DNA of 64,000 nt from Streptomyces sp. CA-210063 (GCF_024612015.1 NZ_CP102512.1:186001-250000), one strand, 5' to 3'. Numbered from the stretch's first letter, positions 52,211 to 61,839 are shown. Made by a program: numbers and translations. The notes: a model not told the origin generated them from the sequence alone.

Positions 52211-52382
52211 GACCGGGTTCCGGCCTCCTTCACACAAGGAGGCCGACGACCGCGCGGCGACTCGATGCCGCGCGGGTGTGAATCGCCGGTCCCGGGTTGC
52301 CGAGCCCGCCACTGCGACGCGTGCGGGTGAGCCGATGGAGGCGCCCACCCGCCTCGTGACCTTCCGCGGCTGCGGTCTGCCG

Positions 52383-52838
52383 TCAGTGAGACTGCCGCTT
52401 GCCGTGGTAGCGCTGCGCGAGCCGGGCGAGGGCGACCGCGCCGAGCAGAAGGCCGAAGTCGCGCAGCGCGATGTCGTAGTGCCCGGGGATGGTCAGCAGG
52501 TTGACGATGATCCCGGCGAGCCATCCGGCCACCAGCCAGCTCCCGAAGCGCGGGGCGAGCGCGACGGCAAGGCCCGCGACGATCTCGATCACTCCGACTG
52601 CGTACATGGCCGTCTGGGCGCTGCCCGGAACGACATCGTTGATCCAGGGCGCGAGGTAGGTGGGCCAGTCCACGAACAGGTTGGCGAACTTGTCCAGCCC
52701 GAACAGGATCGGCGCCACGGTGAACCCGGTGCGCAGGATGACGAACGCCTGGTAGCCGGGATCGCTGAGCATGGCCCGGCGGGAGGCGGCGGATGTAGTG
52801 GGGGTGGTGTTTGTGGTGTTTGTGGTTGCGGAGGACAT
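52383..52838 (-). CDS. DoxX-family membrane protein
   Basis: 151 residues from ATG at 52838 behind GAAGGAAGG. A Thr/Asn-rich start is followed by four hydrophobic helices: FVILRTGFTVAPILFGLDKF, AMYAVGVIEIVAGLAVALAP, WLVAGWLAGIIVNLLTIPGH and DFGLLLGAVALARLAQRYHG. The layout and GLDKF motif are those of DoxX/YkgB-like proteins, which in other actinobacteria take part in redox or thiol stress responses. It is divergent from a SufR-like regulator with a shared dyad between them. Confidence 0.85.
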   Translation of the reverse strand: MSSATTNTTNTTPTTSAASRRAMLSDPGYQAFVILRTGFTVAPILFGLDKFANLFVDWPTYLAPWINDVVPGSAQTAMYAVGVIEIVAGLAVALAPRFGSWLVAGWLAGIIVNLLTIPGHYDIALRDFGLLLGAVALARLAQRYHGKRQSH

Positions 52839-52848
52839 GACGCCCTTC

Positions 52849-52880
52849 CTTCTATCGACAACTCCCACTAACGATAGAAG
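52849..52880. promoter_or_regulatory. Dyad in the divergent DoxX/regulator promoter
   Basis: CTTCTATCG (52849-52857) and CGATAGAAG (52872-52880) are perfect 9-bp complements 14 bp apart. They lie in the 90-bp space between the DoxX gene and its divergent regulator and are a good candidate for that regulator's operator. Confidence 0.6.
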
Positions 52881-52928
52881 CGCGGAAACCTTCTTTAGTC
52901 AATCGCCATTGGTTTTACACTGGGGTTC

Positions 52929-53627
52929 GTGGACCACTCGAAGGAAGCACCCCGCCCCGGCGTCTCCGCCGTCGCCGCGCTCGACGAGCCGACCCGCAGG
53001 AGGCTCTACGACCACGTCGTGCGCCAGCCGGGACCAGTGAGCCGCGACGAGGCCGCCGAGGCCCTCGGCCTGGCCCGGCAGACCGCGGCGTTCCACCTGG
53101 ACCGGCTGGCTGACGAATCACTGCTCGACGTCGTCTACGAACGGCGCAGCGGACGCACCGGCCCGGGAGCGGGCCGGCCCGCCAAGCTCTACAGGCGCTC
53201 CGACAAGCAGGTCACCGTCAGCCTGCCCGAGCGGCACTACGAGCTGGCCGGACGGCTCCTGGCCCAGGCGCTGGAGGAATCGGAAGCGACCGGTGAGCCG
53301 GTCCGCGCGGTCCTGCACCGAAAGGCCCACGAGCTGGGCACACAGCTCGCCGGACCGGGCCAGGCAGACCTGCTCGCCGTGCTGGAGGAGAACGGCTTCG
53401 AACCCCGCTGTGACGGTGACGCCATCATCCTGGGCAACTGCCCCTTCCACGCGCTCGCCCGCGCACACACCCAGACGGTGTGCGGCATGAACCTCCACCT
53501 GCTGCGCGGCGCGCTGGAAGGACTCGTCGACAGCGGCCTCCAGGCGCGCCTGGCGCCCAGCCCCGGTCACTGCTGCGTGCGTCTGGAGCCGACTTCCTCA
53601 CCGCACGCCAGCGTGCGCCCATCCTGA
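52929..53627 (+). CDS. SufR-like HTH regulator with cysteine cluster (possible Fe-S sensor)
   Basis: 232 residues, GTG at 52929. The N-terminal winged helix (LDEPTRRRLYDHVVRQPGPV, then RDEAAEALGLARQTAAFHLD and RLADE) is of the ArsR/SufR kind. The C-terminal half has the cysteine arrangement of SufR-type iron-sulfur regulators: ILGNCPFHALARAHTQTVCG, then SPGHCCVRLEP. This suggests binding of an Fe-S cluster and redox-dependent control of the divergent DoxX gene. No suf/isc operon is next to it, so it is more likely a specialised relative than SufR itself. Confidence 0.85.
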   Translation: MDHSKEAPRPGVSAVAALDEPTRRRLYDHVVRQPGPVSRDEAAEALGLARQTAAFHLDRLADESLLDVVYERRSGRTGPGAGRPAKLYRRSDKQVTVSLPERHYELAGRLLAQALEESEATGEPVRAVLHRKAHELGTQLAGPGQADLLAVLEENGFEPRCDGDAIILGNCPFHALARAHTQTVCGMNLHLLRGALEGLVDSGLQARLAPSPGHCCVRLEPTSSPHASVRPS

Positions 53628-53649
53628 GGCGTACTACCCCCGCGGCCTG

Positions 53650-54000
53650 CAGTTCGACGAGGCCGTGACCGGTGCACTGCCCGCTCGGCATCCAAACCGA
53701 CACCGAGAGCCTGCACGGCACCCCGGGCACCGCATGGCCTGGCCCGCGCCTATGCCGAACCGAACACCCCGCCTTCCGCCCTCAGCTCCAGGAACGCCTG
53801 ACCAAGCGAGTCGCCGACTGTCCGCACACCCACCTCGAGCCCAAGGGCGTCGGCGCCGTGATCGGAGCCGAACACACCTGCATGACCCTGCGCGGAGTCC
53901 AGGCCACCGGCTCCAACCCTCACCTCCACCCTCCTCGGCACTCCCCCACGACGCCCGCCCACGCGCCGACTTCCTCTCCCTCACCGGCATGCCCACCTGA
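53650..54000 (+). pseudogene. folE: GTP cyclohydrolase I remnant, several frameshifts
   Basis: Pieces in order: YYPRGLQFDEAVTGALPAR, TDTESLHGTP, LQERLTKRVADCPHTHLEPK, GVGAVIGAEHTCMTLRGVQA, then in another frame ARPRADFLSLTGMPT-stop. These are parts of FolE including the zinc/His-Cys segment EAEHTCMTLRG, with the middle of the protein missing and at least two frame changes. Confidence 0.65.
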
Positions 54001-54009
54001 ACCCCCACC

Positions 54010-54430
54010 CACCAATGCCGGCCCTGTGCGCGGGCGCCGTGGCCGGACCAGTTCACTCGCGCTGGTTGAGGGCCCTGGTCAGCCGACTGGTACTGCGCCC
54101 CGTGTGAGCGGGAGACCGAGCAGGAGCGCGCGGAGGCGCAGCGGCCGGGCGGACCGCGTCCGGTGGAACGGTCTCGGGCCCACGGTCGCCTGGGCTCAGA
54201 AGATCTCGCCGACCCGGACGCGCACCCGATCCTGGACACCGAGACGGAGCCGGGCCACCCGGCCCCAGCGACCGCCGGCACGCGGCCGCGCAGGCCTGGC
54301 TGCACGCGCAGGAGCGGGAGGAGTGCGCGTTGGAGCAGTACGCCGCCTTCTACGGCGACCGCCACGACTATTTCGGCAGCTGCACCTGGCAGAAGCTGGG
54401 CGGCGGCCATCGGGGCCTGGGGTGATCTCC
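54010..54430 (+). pseudogene. Zinc-ribbon hypothetical protein, broken
   Basis: Reads ADWYCAPCERETEQERAEAQ, then RAHGRLGSEDLADP. Another frame continues HAQEREECALEQYAAFYGDR, then HDYFGSCTWQKLGGGHRG and a stop at about 54424. The CxxC pair and charged helix look like a small zinc-binding protein seen on Streptomyces mobile regions. Stops and frame changes break it. Confidence 0.4.
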
Positions 54431-54468
54431 TGCCCTCCCTATGCCGCTTGGAGGAGCGCATACTCGGA

Positions 54469-54567
54469 CTGGCCTGTCCGAGCTGCAGCGCGGCCATCGG
54501 CCGCGTCTGCCGCACCGCTGGCGGCCACCCCACCGACCACCCCCGTGCACGCCGTGACGCCGCAAGC
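54469..54567 (+). pseudogene. Zinc-finger-like scrap (CPxC...CRT motif)
   Basis: Reads LACPSCSAAIGRVCRTAGGH, then PTDHPRARRDAA, the short motif CPxCxxxxGxxCRTxxGxPxxxxHxxR found in many Streptomyces small proteins. A following frame DAVAIVSHIQADRLGIILGD ends at 54711. Confidence 0.4.
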
Positions 54568-55548
54568 CCGCTCCCGAGGCCCCTCATGACGCCGTGGCGA
54601 TCGTCTCGCACATCCAGGCGGACCGGCTCGGCATCATCCTGGGTGACCATCCCACCATCGACCGGCTCGATGACGCGGCCTGTCCCCTGGTCCTCCCCGC
54701 GGGCCCATAGGCAGCGCCAACCTGGTGACGGTTCTCGCCGTCCAGGTGCGCATACTCGCCGGCGTTGTCGCCGGACCACACAGCAACCCGGAGACGGTGC
54801 ACACCAACCTGGACCACGAACACGTCGGCAGGGCGCGCAGCAGCAAAACGTCTCCGACGTCGCGGTCGACGTGCGGGTCGACAGCGGCGAGGACCAAGCG
54901 CTGGAGCCCGGCTGGTTCGAGGGCTTGACGTCTCGGCTCCGGCGTCAGTGTCCGGGTCGTAGACCATGCCCGGCGCGGCGAGCAGCTGGTCGATGGGCCC
55001 CACTCCGCGAACTCCGTCCGGCCGCGTGCGTCGTGGGTGAGGTGCTCGTGGCGGGAGTCCTGGAGCGTCGAAGCGGGCGTTTTGAAGGCCGCCGTGACGG
55101 CGGCGCGGTCATCCCCTTCTCCCTCGCCCTGCGGCGCACCATCCGCCGGCCGTTGCGGGCGGACGTGGTCGACCGGTTCGCGGGGTACGGCCGCGCAGGG
55201 AATGGAACGGCGGGCACAGTGCGCCGGGGTGGCCAGGGGCTGCTCAGCAAGGCCTCGCATTCGGATGCGGAATAGGAGGCAATAGGACCCGGGCCGCCGC
55301 CAGAGCGCTGTACGGCGGCCCGCCCATACGTGTGACTGAGCACTTCAGTCGGCCATTTGAGGGTCACAGTTGGCCATCACGCGATCGGGCTCGGGTCGGG
55401 CAACCCGGCCGCCGATTGGCCCTTGCGCTCGTGGAGTGCTCATCGGGTGCTCATGGGGTGCCCGTGGTGCGCCGGCTCCCTCGGGCTCATCCACGGCACC
55501 AGTTCGAGAGGACAGTGAACCGGATACGGCCGGTGCGCCGCCGGCTCG
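54568..55548. other. About 1 kb of decayed sequence
   Basis: No intact gene on either strand. A minus-strand stretch (VFVVQVGVHRLRVAVWSGDN, then AGEYAHLDGENRHQVG, about 54720-54830) looks like real protein but is broken. GTGACTGAGCACTTCAG at 55332-55348 weakly resembles the IS-end sequences at 1639 and 3287. Confidence 0.35.
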
Positions 55549-56223
55549 TCAGCTCGCCGCTTGCTGGAGGCCGTCGAGGATGAGGTCCAGTCCGTATTCG
55601 AACTCGTCGCCGAAGGCGTACCCGGGACGCATGACGTGAGCGCTCGCGATCTCGGTCAAGTACGGATACTCACCATCGCCGAAACCGCTCATGATGGAAT
55701 CCGCCAGTTCGGCGGTCTCCTGCGGGGAGTCAAAGGGCAGGGTCTTCTCCTGCAGGGCGAACCCGTAGATGTAGCTGTCGAGAACCGAGACGGCGTGCGC
55801 AGTCAGAGGGAGGGAGAACCCACCCTGACGCAGGCAGCCCAGAACGGCGTCGTGGTGACGCAGAGTGGCCGGGCCTGGAGTGGCCCGTGACTCCATCAGC
55901 CCGATGGCCCAGCGGTGGCGGGACAGCGCGAGGCGCATGGAGATGGCCCGCTGTCGCATCGCCTGTCGCCAGCCGTCACCCGGCGTGGGCAGTTCGACCT
56001 CGCTGAACACCAGGTCAACCATGCCGTCGATCAGGTCCTCCTTGTTGGCCACGTGGTTGTACAAGGACATTGCCTCGACTCCGACCGCCTCACCGAGCTT
56101 GCGCATGCTGAGCGTCTCCATGCCGCCGGCGTCGGCGAGTTCGACGGCGGCGTGCAGCACCCGCTGCCGGGTGAGCGTCTCGCGGGTCGGCTGCCGGACG
56201 GGACCTCGGGTCACGGTGGACAT
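55549..56223 (-). CDS. TetR-family regulator with TetR_C domain
   Basis: 224 residues. ATG at 56223 is used because GAGGAAG lies just upstream; the GTG one codon earlier is less likely. [23 protein letters not shown], then [16 protein letters not shown]. The C-terminal domain ([20 protein letters not shown], then [17 protein letters not shown]) is the TetR_C type of the tetracycline-repressor subgroup. It is divergent from the oxidoreductase gene, with three palindromes between them. Confidence 0.92.
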   Translation of the reverse strand: MSTVTRGPVRQPTRETLTRQRVLHAAVELADAGGMETLSMRKLGEAVGVEAMSLYNHVANKEDLIDGMVDLVFSEVELPTPGDGWRQAMRQRAISMRLALSRHRWAIGLMESRATPGPATLRHHDAVLGCLRQGGFSLPLTAHAVSVLDSYIYGFALQEKTLPFDSPQETAELADSIMSGFGDGEYPYLTEIASAHVMRPGYAFGDEFEYGLDLILDGLQQAAS

Positions 56224-56256
56224 CACTTCCTCTCGTGGTCTCCCAGCATTGACGAG

Positions 56257-56307
56257 CTTACGCCGTAAGTGCTCTACTTACGCCGTAAGTCTGACTTACG
56301 GCGTAAG
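56257..56307. promoter_or_regulatory. Three TetR operator palindromes CTTACGSCGTAAG
   Basis: CTTACGCCGTAAG at 56257-56269 and 56277-56289 and CTTACGGCGTAAG at 56295-56307: three perfect 13-bp palindromes with centre spacings of 20 and 18 bp, filling the divergent promoter. This is about as clear an operator array as sequence alone can show. Confidence 0.85.
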
Positions 56308-56331
56308 TATGCGGCAGACGGAACGGGAGCA

Positions 56332-57369
56332 ATGACGATGCGGAACATGAGCGAGCCGATCGCGACCACGAGTGGGACCAAGACGATGGCGGCCGTCGTG
56401 CAGGAGCGTTACGGCGCCGAACCGGAAGCCGTGCTGCGCGCGGCGCGGCTCGCCCGGCCCAGCATCGGGCCGGCCGAGGTACTGGTACGTGTGCGCGCCT
56501 CCAGCGTGGACCGGGGCACCTGGCACATGATGGCCGGTCTGCCGTACGCGATCCGGCCCGTGAGCGGGCTGCGCAGGCCGAAGCTCCCCAACCCCGGCCG
56601 CAACATCGCCGGTGTCGTCGAGGCGGTCGACCCCGAAGTGACCGGGTTCGCGCCCGGCGATGAGGTCTACGGCACGGCAGTGGCCGCGTTCGCCGAATAC
56701 GCCGCCACCCGTCCCCACAGGATCGCTCCCAAGCCGACCGGACTGACCTTCGAGGAGGCGGCGACGGTACCCGTCAGCGCGCTCACCGCGCTCCAGGCGG
56801 TTCGCGACAAGGGCAGTGTCCAGGAGGGCCAGCAGGTCCTGATCACGGGCGCCGCCGGCGGCGTAGGCACCTTCGCCGTCCAACTCGCCCATGCCTTCGG
56901 CGCCCGGGTCACGGCCGTCGCGAGCACTCCCAAGCTCGACGCCGTACGAGCGCTGGGCGCCGACCACGTGATCGACTACACGCGCGAGGACTTCCTGGCC
57001 GGCCCACGACGCTACGACGTCATCATCGACATCGCGGGCAACCGCGGTCTAGGGGATCTGCGCCGCGCCCTCACGCCCCACGGCAGGCTGGTCATCACCG
57101 GCGGCGAGACGAACGGCCCCTGGCTCGGCGGCGCTGACCGGCAGCTCCGCGCACAGATGCTGTCCCCGTTCACCGGCCAGCAGTTGGGCACCTTCATTTC
57201 CTCCGAGCACGCCGACGGGCTGCGCGACCTGACCGTTCTCATCGACGCGGGCACGCTCAGCCCGGTCATGGACCGCGTCTACCCGCTCGCCGAGACTGCC
57301 GCAGCCGTCCGACACCTTCTCGACGGCCGCACCACGGGCAAGGTGGCGCTTGCGCTGCCCGCGGAGTGA
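56332..57369 (+). CDS. MDR-family NAD(P)H oxidoreductase (quinone/enone reductase-like)
   Basis: 345 residues; ATG at 56332 with GGGAGC, further ATGs at 56338 and 56347. GroES-like N-terminus (GPAEVLVRVRASSVDRGTWH), PNPGRNIAGVVEAVDPEVTG, and nucleotide loop VLITGAAGGVGTFAVQLAHA, then ALGADHVIDYTREDF. The C-terminus TTGKVALALP is typical. There are no zinc ligands. It is almost certainly repressed by the divergent TetR through the three palindromes; expected to respond to an electrophile or xenobiotic. Confidence 0.9.
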   Translation: MTMRNMSEPIATTSGTKTMAAVVQERYGAEPEAVLRAARLARPSIGPAEVLVRVRASSVDRGTWHMMAGLPYAIRPVSGLRRPKLPNPGRNIAGVVEAVDPEVTGFAPGDEVYGTAVAAFAEYAATRPHRIAPKPTGLTFEEAATVPVSALTALQAVRDKGSVQEGQQVLITGAAGGVGTFAVQLAHAFGARVTAVASTPKLDAVRALGADHVIDYTREDFLAGPRRYDVIIDIAGNRGLGDLRRALTPHGRLVITGGETNGPWLGGADRQLRAQMLSPFTGQQLGTFISSEHADGLRDLTVLIDAGTLSPVMDRVYPLAETAAAVRHLLDGRTTGKVALALPAE

Positions 57370-57677
57370 CACCGTGGTCCGACGCCGGCAACGCGCCCTC
57401 CAGAGCCCCGGACATCGCCACGGTCCGGCGACTGACTGCCCGGCAAACCCGACAGCGGCAAGGCGACCGCAACCGGCCACTGAGCGCAGAGCGGCTTCCC
57501 AACGGAGAAGTCAAGCGAGAGTCCGCCTACCGCGCCGACCGCCAGGAAGCCCCAACAGCACCGCGCTCTCACCGGACCGGCAACTCGCCTACCCCCACGC
57601 GCCCTTCACGAGATCCAGGGCATCGCCAGGCGACTCTCTGACCACGCAACGCGCACCGGCCGACAGGACCGGAGCTA

Positions 57678-57882
57678 GTGCCGCGTCAGCCAAGGTTCGC
57701 CCCGTCGCGACGCCCGGCACGCTCCCCCATTCTCGGCTTCGCTCGAACGGGAGGGGCCCCCACCGCCGCACCGGCCGAAAGCCCAAGTACGTCCGGTCCA
57801 TCGACGAGGACTTCCGGCCGGCACGCCGAGAGCACGCACCGGACGCCGCTCCTTGACGGGCAAACCTTGGCTGACGCGGCAC
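57678..57882. mobile_element. 205-bp MITE-like element
   Basis: The ends GTGCCGCGTCAGCCAAGGTT (57678-57697) and its complement (to 57882) are near-perfect terminal inverted repeats of 20 bp or more. They are flanked by TA on both sides (CTA before, TAG after), the target duplication of IS5/IS630-like elements. The interior has no ORF that could be a transposase and contains a strong stem (CCCCCATTCTCG...CGGGAGGGG). It is a non-autonomous element in the 734-bp gap after the oxidoreductase. The sequence between 57370 and 57677 holds nothing I recognise. Confidence 0.75.
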
Positions 57883-58103
57883 TAGCTACACCCAGCTCGG
57901 AGCCGCCTGAGGGATCGCCCAGCCGGCAGCGAGCCCGCGCTGGCCCGGTGCCGTGCGCAGGCCCAACGGCACCAGCGGTGAAGCGCGCCGTTCGAGCTGC
58001 AGACGAGCCGCCATTCCGACGTGCCGCTCTGTGTGGACGGCAGCCACCCGATGCGCATCTGTCTGCTCTGTCGGCACCGCCCTCTGGTCCGGATACTGGG
58101 GGC

Positions 58104-58424
58104 ATGGAATTCGCCGTCTTCATGACCTTGCCCGGGCTGGTCATCCTGCTGACCGCCGTGGCCTTCGTGGATCAGCTGCTGCTCCGTGCCGGGCGGGCCG
58201 GACTGCTGCCATGGCGGAACAGCGTCCGGCAGGGCCAGATATCGGCGACCGGGTTTGAGCAGCTCCATGCGAGCTTTTCGCCTGGGAAGCAGAACGAACT
58301 CAAGGAGCGGCAGTCGGCACTGCTGATGCGGGACGACGAGGAAGACGGGGCGCCGCCGAACCGGACAACGGTAGATCTGGAGGGAGGGGTAGCGGTCGTC
58401 CGGATCCCGCAGGTCGGCCAGTAG
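58104..58424 (+). CDS. DUF6191-family membrane protein
   Basis: 106 residues, ATG at 58104. One N-terminal membrane helix (FMTLPGLVILLTAVAFVDQL), then a basic loop and the family motif SATGFEQLHASFSPGKQNEL followed by KERQSALLMRDDEEDGAPPN and VDLEGGVAVV. Matches DUF6191 in length and motif order. Probably anchored in the cytoplasmic membrane with its tail inside. Function unknown. Confidence 0.8.
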   Translation: MEFAVFMTLPGLVILLTAVAFVDQLLLRAGRAGLLPWRNSVRQGQISATGFEQLHASFSPGKQNELKERQSALLMRDDEEDGAPPNRTTVDLEGGVAVVRIPQVGQ

Positions 58425-58461
58425 GAGGCCACCCGTCACAGCCGGACCCTGAAGAACAAGG

Positions 58462-58880
58462 TCAGTCGCCGACGACCTCGCTCACGGAGGCGCGGACGGC
58501 GGCCTCGTCGACGAGGTTCTTGCCGGTGGCGAACGCGGCGCCCAGGGCCTGCAGGGACAGGTTGTGACCGCCCGTACGTAGCCGCGCGAGCTGGTGTGGA
58601 TCAGCGTGAGGGCGTCCTCGGTGAACAGTTGGTCGGGGCACCCGGCGATCTTCAGATGGTGGGCGACTTGGCTGGTCGTCTCCTTCGAGGTCATGCCCGG
58701 CATCGTGCAGCGCAGGGCCGTGCGCAGTTCGAGGGCGGCGAGGACGGCGAGTCTCATGGTGCCTCCGAGGGTGGGCCGGCCGACCAACAGGCAGGACAGC
58801 GGGGAGTCCTGGTCCATGCCCCTGGTTGGTCAACATGCGGATGGATTCGAGCTGTTGCCCGAGGAAGCAGTGCCATACGA
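58462..58880 (-). pseudogene. TniB/ExeA-like transposition ATPase, C-terminal remnant
   Basis: The minus strand reads LESIRMLTNQ, PLSCLLVGRPTLGGTMRLAV, MPGMTSKETTSQVAHHLKIA and LTLIHTSSRGYVRAV. In the next frame it ends ALGAAFATGKNLVDEAAVRA. This is the sensor/lid half of the AAA ATPase of Tn7/IS-type transposons. Walker A and B are missing, and a frameshift lies near 58580. The sequence to 59230 has no further recognisable gene. Confidence 0.6.
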
Positions 58881-59230
58881 GCGACCTCATCGCATCCTCC
58901 GCATCGGCGAACGCCGAGGACGTCCCGGTCCTCGCCGGCCGCGCCCAGCTGCGTGCCGGTCCTTCGGTGACCACACCCGCCCGACGCCCACCCAGGGATG
59001 AGCAGTCGCTGACCCCGGCACACGGTCAGCCGCGCTCTCTCCGCGGCGCTCGGCAACGCTCAACGGGCTCGATGTTTCTTGTCACCGGGCTGAATGGGGG
59101 TGAACGGATAGTTTCGCGCGGTTGAACCTTCACAGCTGAGGTGAAGTTGGGGGACAACAGCGGAACCCCGTGGGGCGGCCGGACAGGTCTTCTTGGCCGA
59201 ACCATGTCGTCCCCGAGGAGTCACCCCCTG

Positions 59231-61342
59231 ATGCCGAGCATCGCGTCCGCCGAGACACGTACCGTCCCGGCGAGCGGCAGATCCGCACCGCCCCGAGGCC
59301 ACGCCCTGCGGCTCGACATCCAGGGGCTGCGCGCGGTGGCCGTCGGGCTGGTGGTGCTCTCCCACGCCGGTGTGTCCCAGGTCGGCGGCGGTTACATCGG
59401 TGTCGACGTCTTCTTCGTGATCTCCGGCTTCCTCATCACGTCGCTGCTGCTGCGCGAACTCGCCACCACCGGCCGGGTGTCGGTCCGCTCCTTCTACGCC
59501 CGTCGGGCATTGCGGCTGCTTCCCGCGTCGTCCCTGGTCATCGCCGTCACGCTGGGCGGGGCGTGGCTGTTCCTGTCGAAGGCGCGGCTCGCCGAGTACG
59601 CGGGCGACGCCCTCGCCGGCGCGCTGTACGCGGTCAACTTCCGCCTGGCGGCGGCCGGTACGGACTATCTCGCCCAGAACAGCCCGCCGTCACCGTTCCA
59701 GCACTTCTGGTCGCTCGCCGTGGAGGAGCAGTTCTACCTGGTGTGGCCGCTGCTCCTGCTGCTCACCTGGCGGGTCGCCCGCGGTCGGCGCCGACTGGTC
59801 GCGGTGCCGCTCGGAGTGCTGTGCCTGGCGTCGTTCGCGGCGGGCGTTCTGATGACGAACTCCTCGGCGCCGTGGGCGTACTTCGGCTCCCTCACCCGTG
59901 TCTGGGAACTGGGAGCCGGTGCGCTTCTGGCGCTGGCCACCGGCCGGCTTGAACGGCTGCCCGCCGCCCTCGCGGCCCCGCTGACCTGGCTCGGCCTGGC
60001 TTGCGTCACGCTGGCAGCGGTCTGGTACGACGCCGAGACGCCCTTCCCCGGCTACCACGCCCTCCTGCCGGTCGCCGGCACCGCGCTCGTCCTGGCCGGC
60101 GGCTGCGCGCCCGCCCCGCACGGCGTCGGGTGGCTGCTGGGGCGGCGACCGCTGGTGTGGCTCGGCGGACTCTCGTACGGCTGGTATCTGTGGCACTGGC
60201 CGCTGCTGGTCATAGCCCCGGCGGCGCTGGGCCGCGCCGACGGCACGGCCGACGTGCCGCTCGCGCTCGGGCTGTCCGCGGCGGCGCTGGGACTGGCGTG
60301 GCTGACCCTGCGCCTCGTCGAGAACCCGGTCCGCTTCCACCGGGCCTTCCGCAGGCGCCCCCGCCGCGCCCTGGTTCTCGGCGCCGCGCTGTCGGCCGGC
60401 GTCTCCGCGCTGTCCCTGACGGCGACGGCGGTCCCGCCGACGATCGAGGCGGGCGACCCCGCGCCCGCGCTGGCGCGGGCCCTCTCCGACGCACCGGCCC
60501 CGCAGGCACGTCTCACCGAACTCCTGAGGTCGTCCCCCACCGCCCTGCCGAGCAACCTCGCCCCGCCCCTGCCGAAGGTGAAGTCCTCCCGCTCCGCTGT
60601 CTACCGGGACGGCTGCCACGTCGGCTACGCCACCACCCGCACCCCGCCCTGCGTCTACGGCAACCGGTCATCCTCCCGTACGGTCGTCCTCTTCGGCGAC
60701 TCCCACGCGGCGCAGTGGTTCCCGGCCCTGCAACGGCTCGCGACGACGCGCGGCTGGAAGCTGGTCTCGTTGACGAAGGCGTCCTGCAAGGTCGCCGACG
60801 TGACCATCGTCAACGGCCACAAGCCGTACACCGCCTGCGACACCTGGCGCTCCAACGCCATGGCAAGGATCAAGACCCTGCGCCCCGACCTGGTCGTCGT
60901 CTCCTCCTCGGACGCCGGAGACCCGGCCCGCCCCTCCGCCGACCCGCTCCGGCAGTGGACCACCGGCTTCGAGAGCACCTTCCGAGACCTGGGCACTTCC
61001 GGCGCCCGGGTCGCAGCCCTGCTCGACACGCCATGGCCCAAGGGGGACCCGATCGACTGCGCCGCCAGGAACTCCCTGCAACTACGCGCCTGCGCGAACC
61101 ACGTGCCGGACCCGAGGCGCGACACGACCCGCGGCGCAGCCATCCGCACCGCCGCATCCACGACGGCCACCACGGTCATCGACCCCACCTCCTGGCTCTG
61201 TGCCCCCCGCACCGGCATCTGCCCCGTGGTCGTCGCCGACACCGCCGTCTACCGCGACGACAGCCACGTCTCGGAGGCGTACGCCGAGGCGCTTGCCCCG
61301 GTTCTGGCGCCGTCGCTGGATCGCCTCGTGGCTGCGCCCTGA
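59231..61342 (+). CDS. Acyltransferase-3/SGNH membrane protein (OafA-like)
   Basis: 703 residues. I chose ATG at 59231, which follows GAGGAG at 10 nt; ATG at 59204 is possible. The N-terminal ~370 residues form the acyltransferase-3 domain (RLDIQGLRAVAVGLVVLSHA, then GYIGVDVFFVISGFLITSLL, FQHFWSLAVEEQFYLVWPLL) with about ten helices. The C-terminal part is an extracellular SGNH domain: VVLFGDSHAAQWFPALQ (Ser block) and YRDDSHVSEAYAE (DxxH). Such proteins O-acetylate cell-surface polysaccharides or lipids. No neighbouring glycosyltransferases, so the acceptor is unknown. Confidence 0.92.
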   Translation: MPSIASAETRTVPASGRSAPPRGHALRLDIQGLRAVAVGLVVLSHAGVSQVGGGYIGVDVFFVISGFLITSLLLRELATTGRVSVRSFYARRALRLLPASSLVIAVTLGGAWLFLSKARLAEYAGDALAGALYAVNFRLAAAGTDYLAQNSPPSPFQHFWSLAVEEQFYLVWPLLLLLTWRVARGRRRLVAVPLGVLCLASFAAGVLMTNSSAPWAYFGSLTRVWELGAGALLALATGRLERLPAALAAPLTWLGLACVTLAAVWYDAETPFPGYHALLPVAGTALVLAGGCAPAPHGVGWLLGRRPLVWLGGLSYGWYLWHWPLLVIAPAALGRADGTADVPLALGLSAAALGLAWLTLRLVENPVRFHRAFRRRPRRALVLGAALSAGVSALSLTATAVPPTIEAGDPAPALARALSDAPAPQARLTELLRSSPTALPSNLAPPLPKVKSSRSAVYRDGCHVGYATTRTPPCVYGNRSSSRTVVLFGDSHAAQWFPALQRLATTRGWKLVSLTKASCKVADVTIVNGHKPYTACDTWRSNAMARIKTLRPDLVVVSSSDAGDPARPSADPLRQWTTGFESTFRDLGTSGARVAALLDTPWPKGDPIDCAARNSLQLRACANHVPDPRRDTTRGAAIRTAASTTATTVIDPTSWLCAPRTGICPVVVADTAVYRDDSHVSEAYAEALAPVLAPSLDRLVAAP

Positions 61343-61479
61343 CCACACCGGGTGATCAGAGGGATGGTGACCGAGTGATCACGGCGATGTCGATTCGGAG
61401 AGCTGCTGCGGATCTCAGCCGCCGCACGAAGACGGTTGCCGCCGAGAACGTCGCCGCAGGGGTGGCGGCAGAACGACCA

Positions 61480-61720
61480 TGCCCGATTCAAGGGCCGGCG
61501 ACCGGCAACTGCGCACAACAATGACGGCCGTTGGGTGCTTCTCGGTGCCTTGCTCCTTTTACGCAAGGGCCGGCGGTGGTGGTGCGGTGCGAGCGCGGCT
61601 ACATGCTGACGGGCCCGCACGATGGTTGAGTCCACGGCGATGTCCCAGTCGATCTCGCCGACGGCGTCGGCATCCCGCCGATCACCTGTCGGTGATCCCG
61701 TCAGCGGGCACAACGTCCGT
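61480..61720 (-). pseudogene. IS5-family transposase scrap
   Basis: The minus strand reads GEIDWDIAVDSTIVRARQHV, the region of the first catalytic Asp of IS5 transposases (compare SVDSTTARAH at 7275). Decayed basic sequence (RRPLRKRSKAPRSTQR) follows. The same open frame continues into the TetR scrap above 61840. Confidence 0.5.
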
Positions 61721-61839
61721 TGCTCACCGGCATGCGCAAGCGCGTAGGTCGGTGCCGGCGAGGTCCGCGTGCGAAATGGCGTCGCTCGCCAAGTCCCGCC
61801 ATGGGCCTTGCCGTACCACACCCCCGTCACGCGGTCCGG

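Noticed and set aside
55332..55348. Third possible copy of the IS-end sequence seen at 1639 and 3287
   Set aside because: Only about 10 matching bases (GACTGAGCAC), not enough to claim a relationship.
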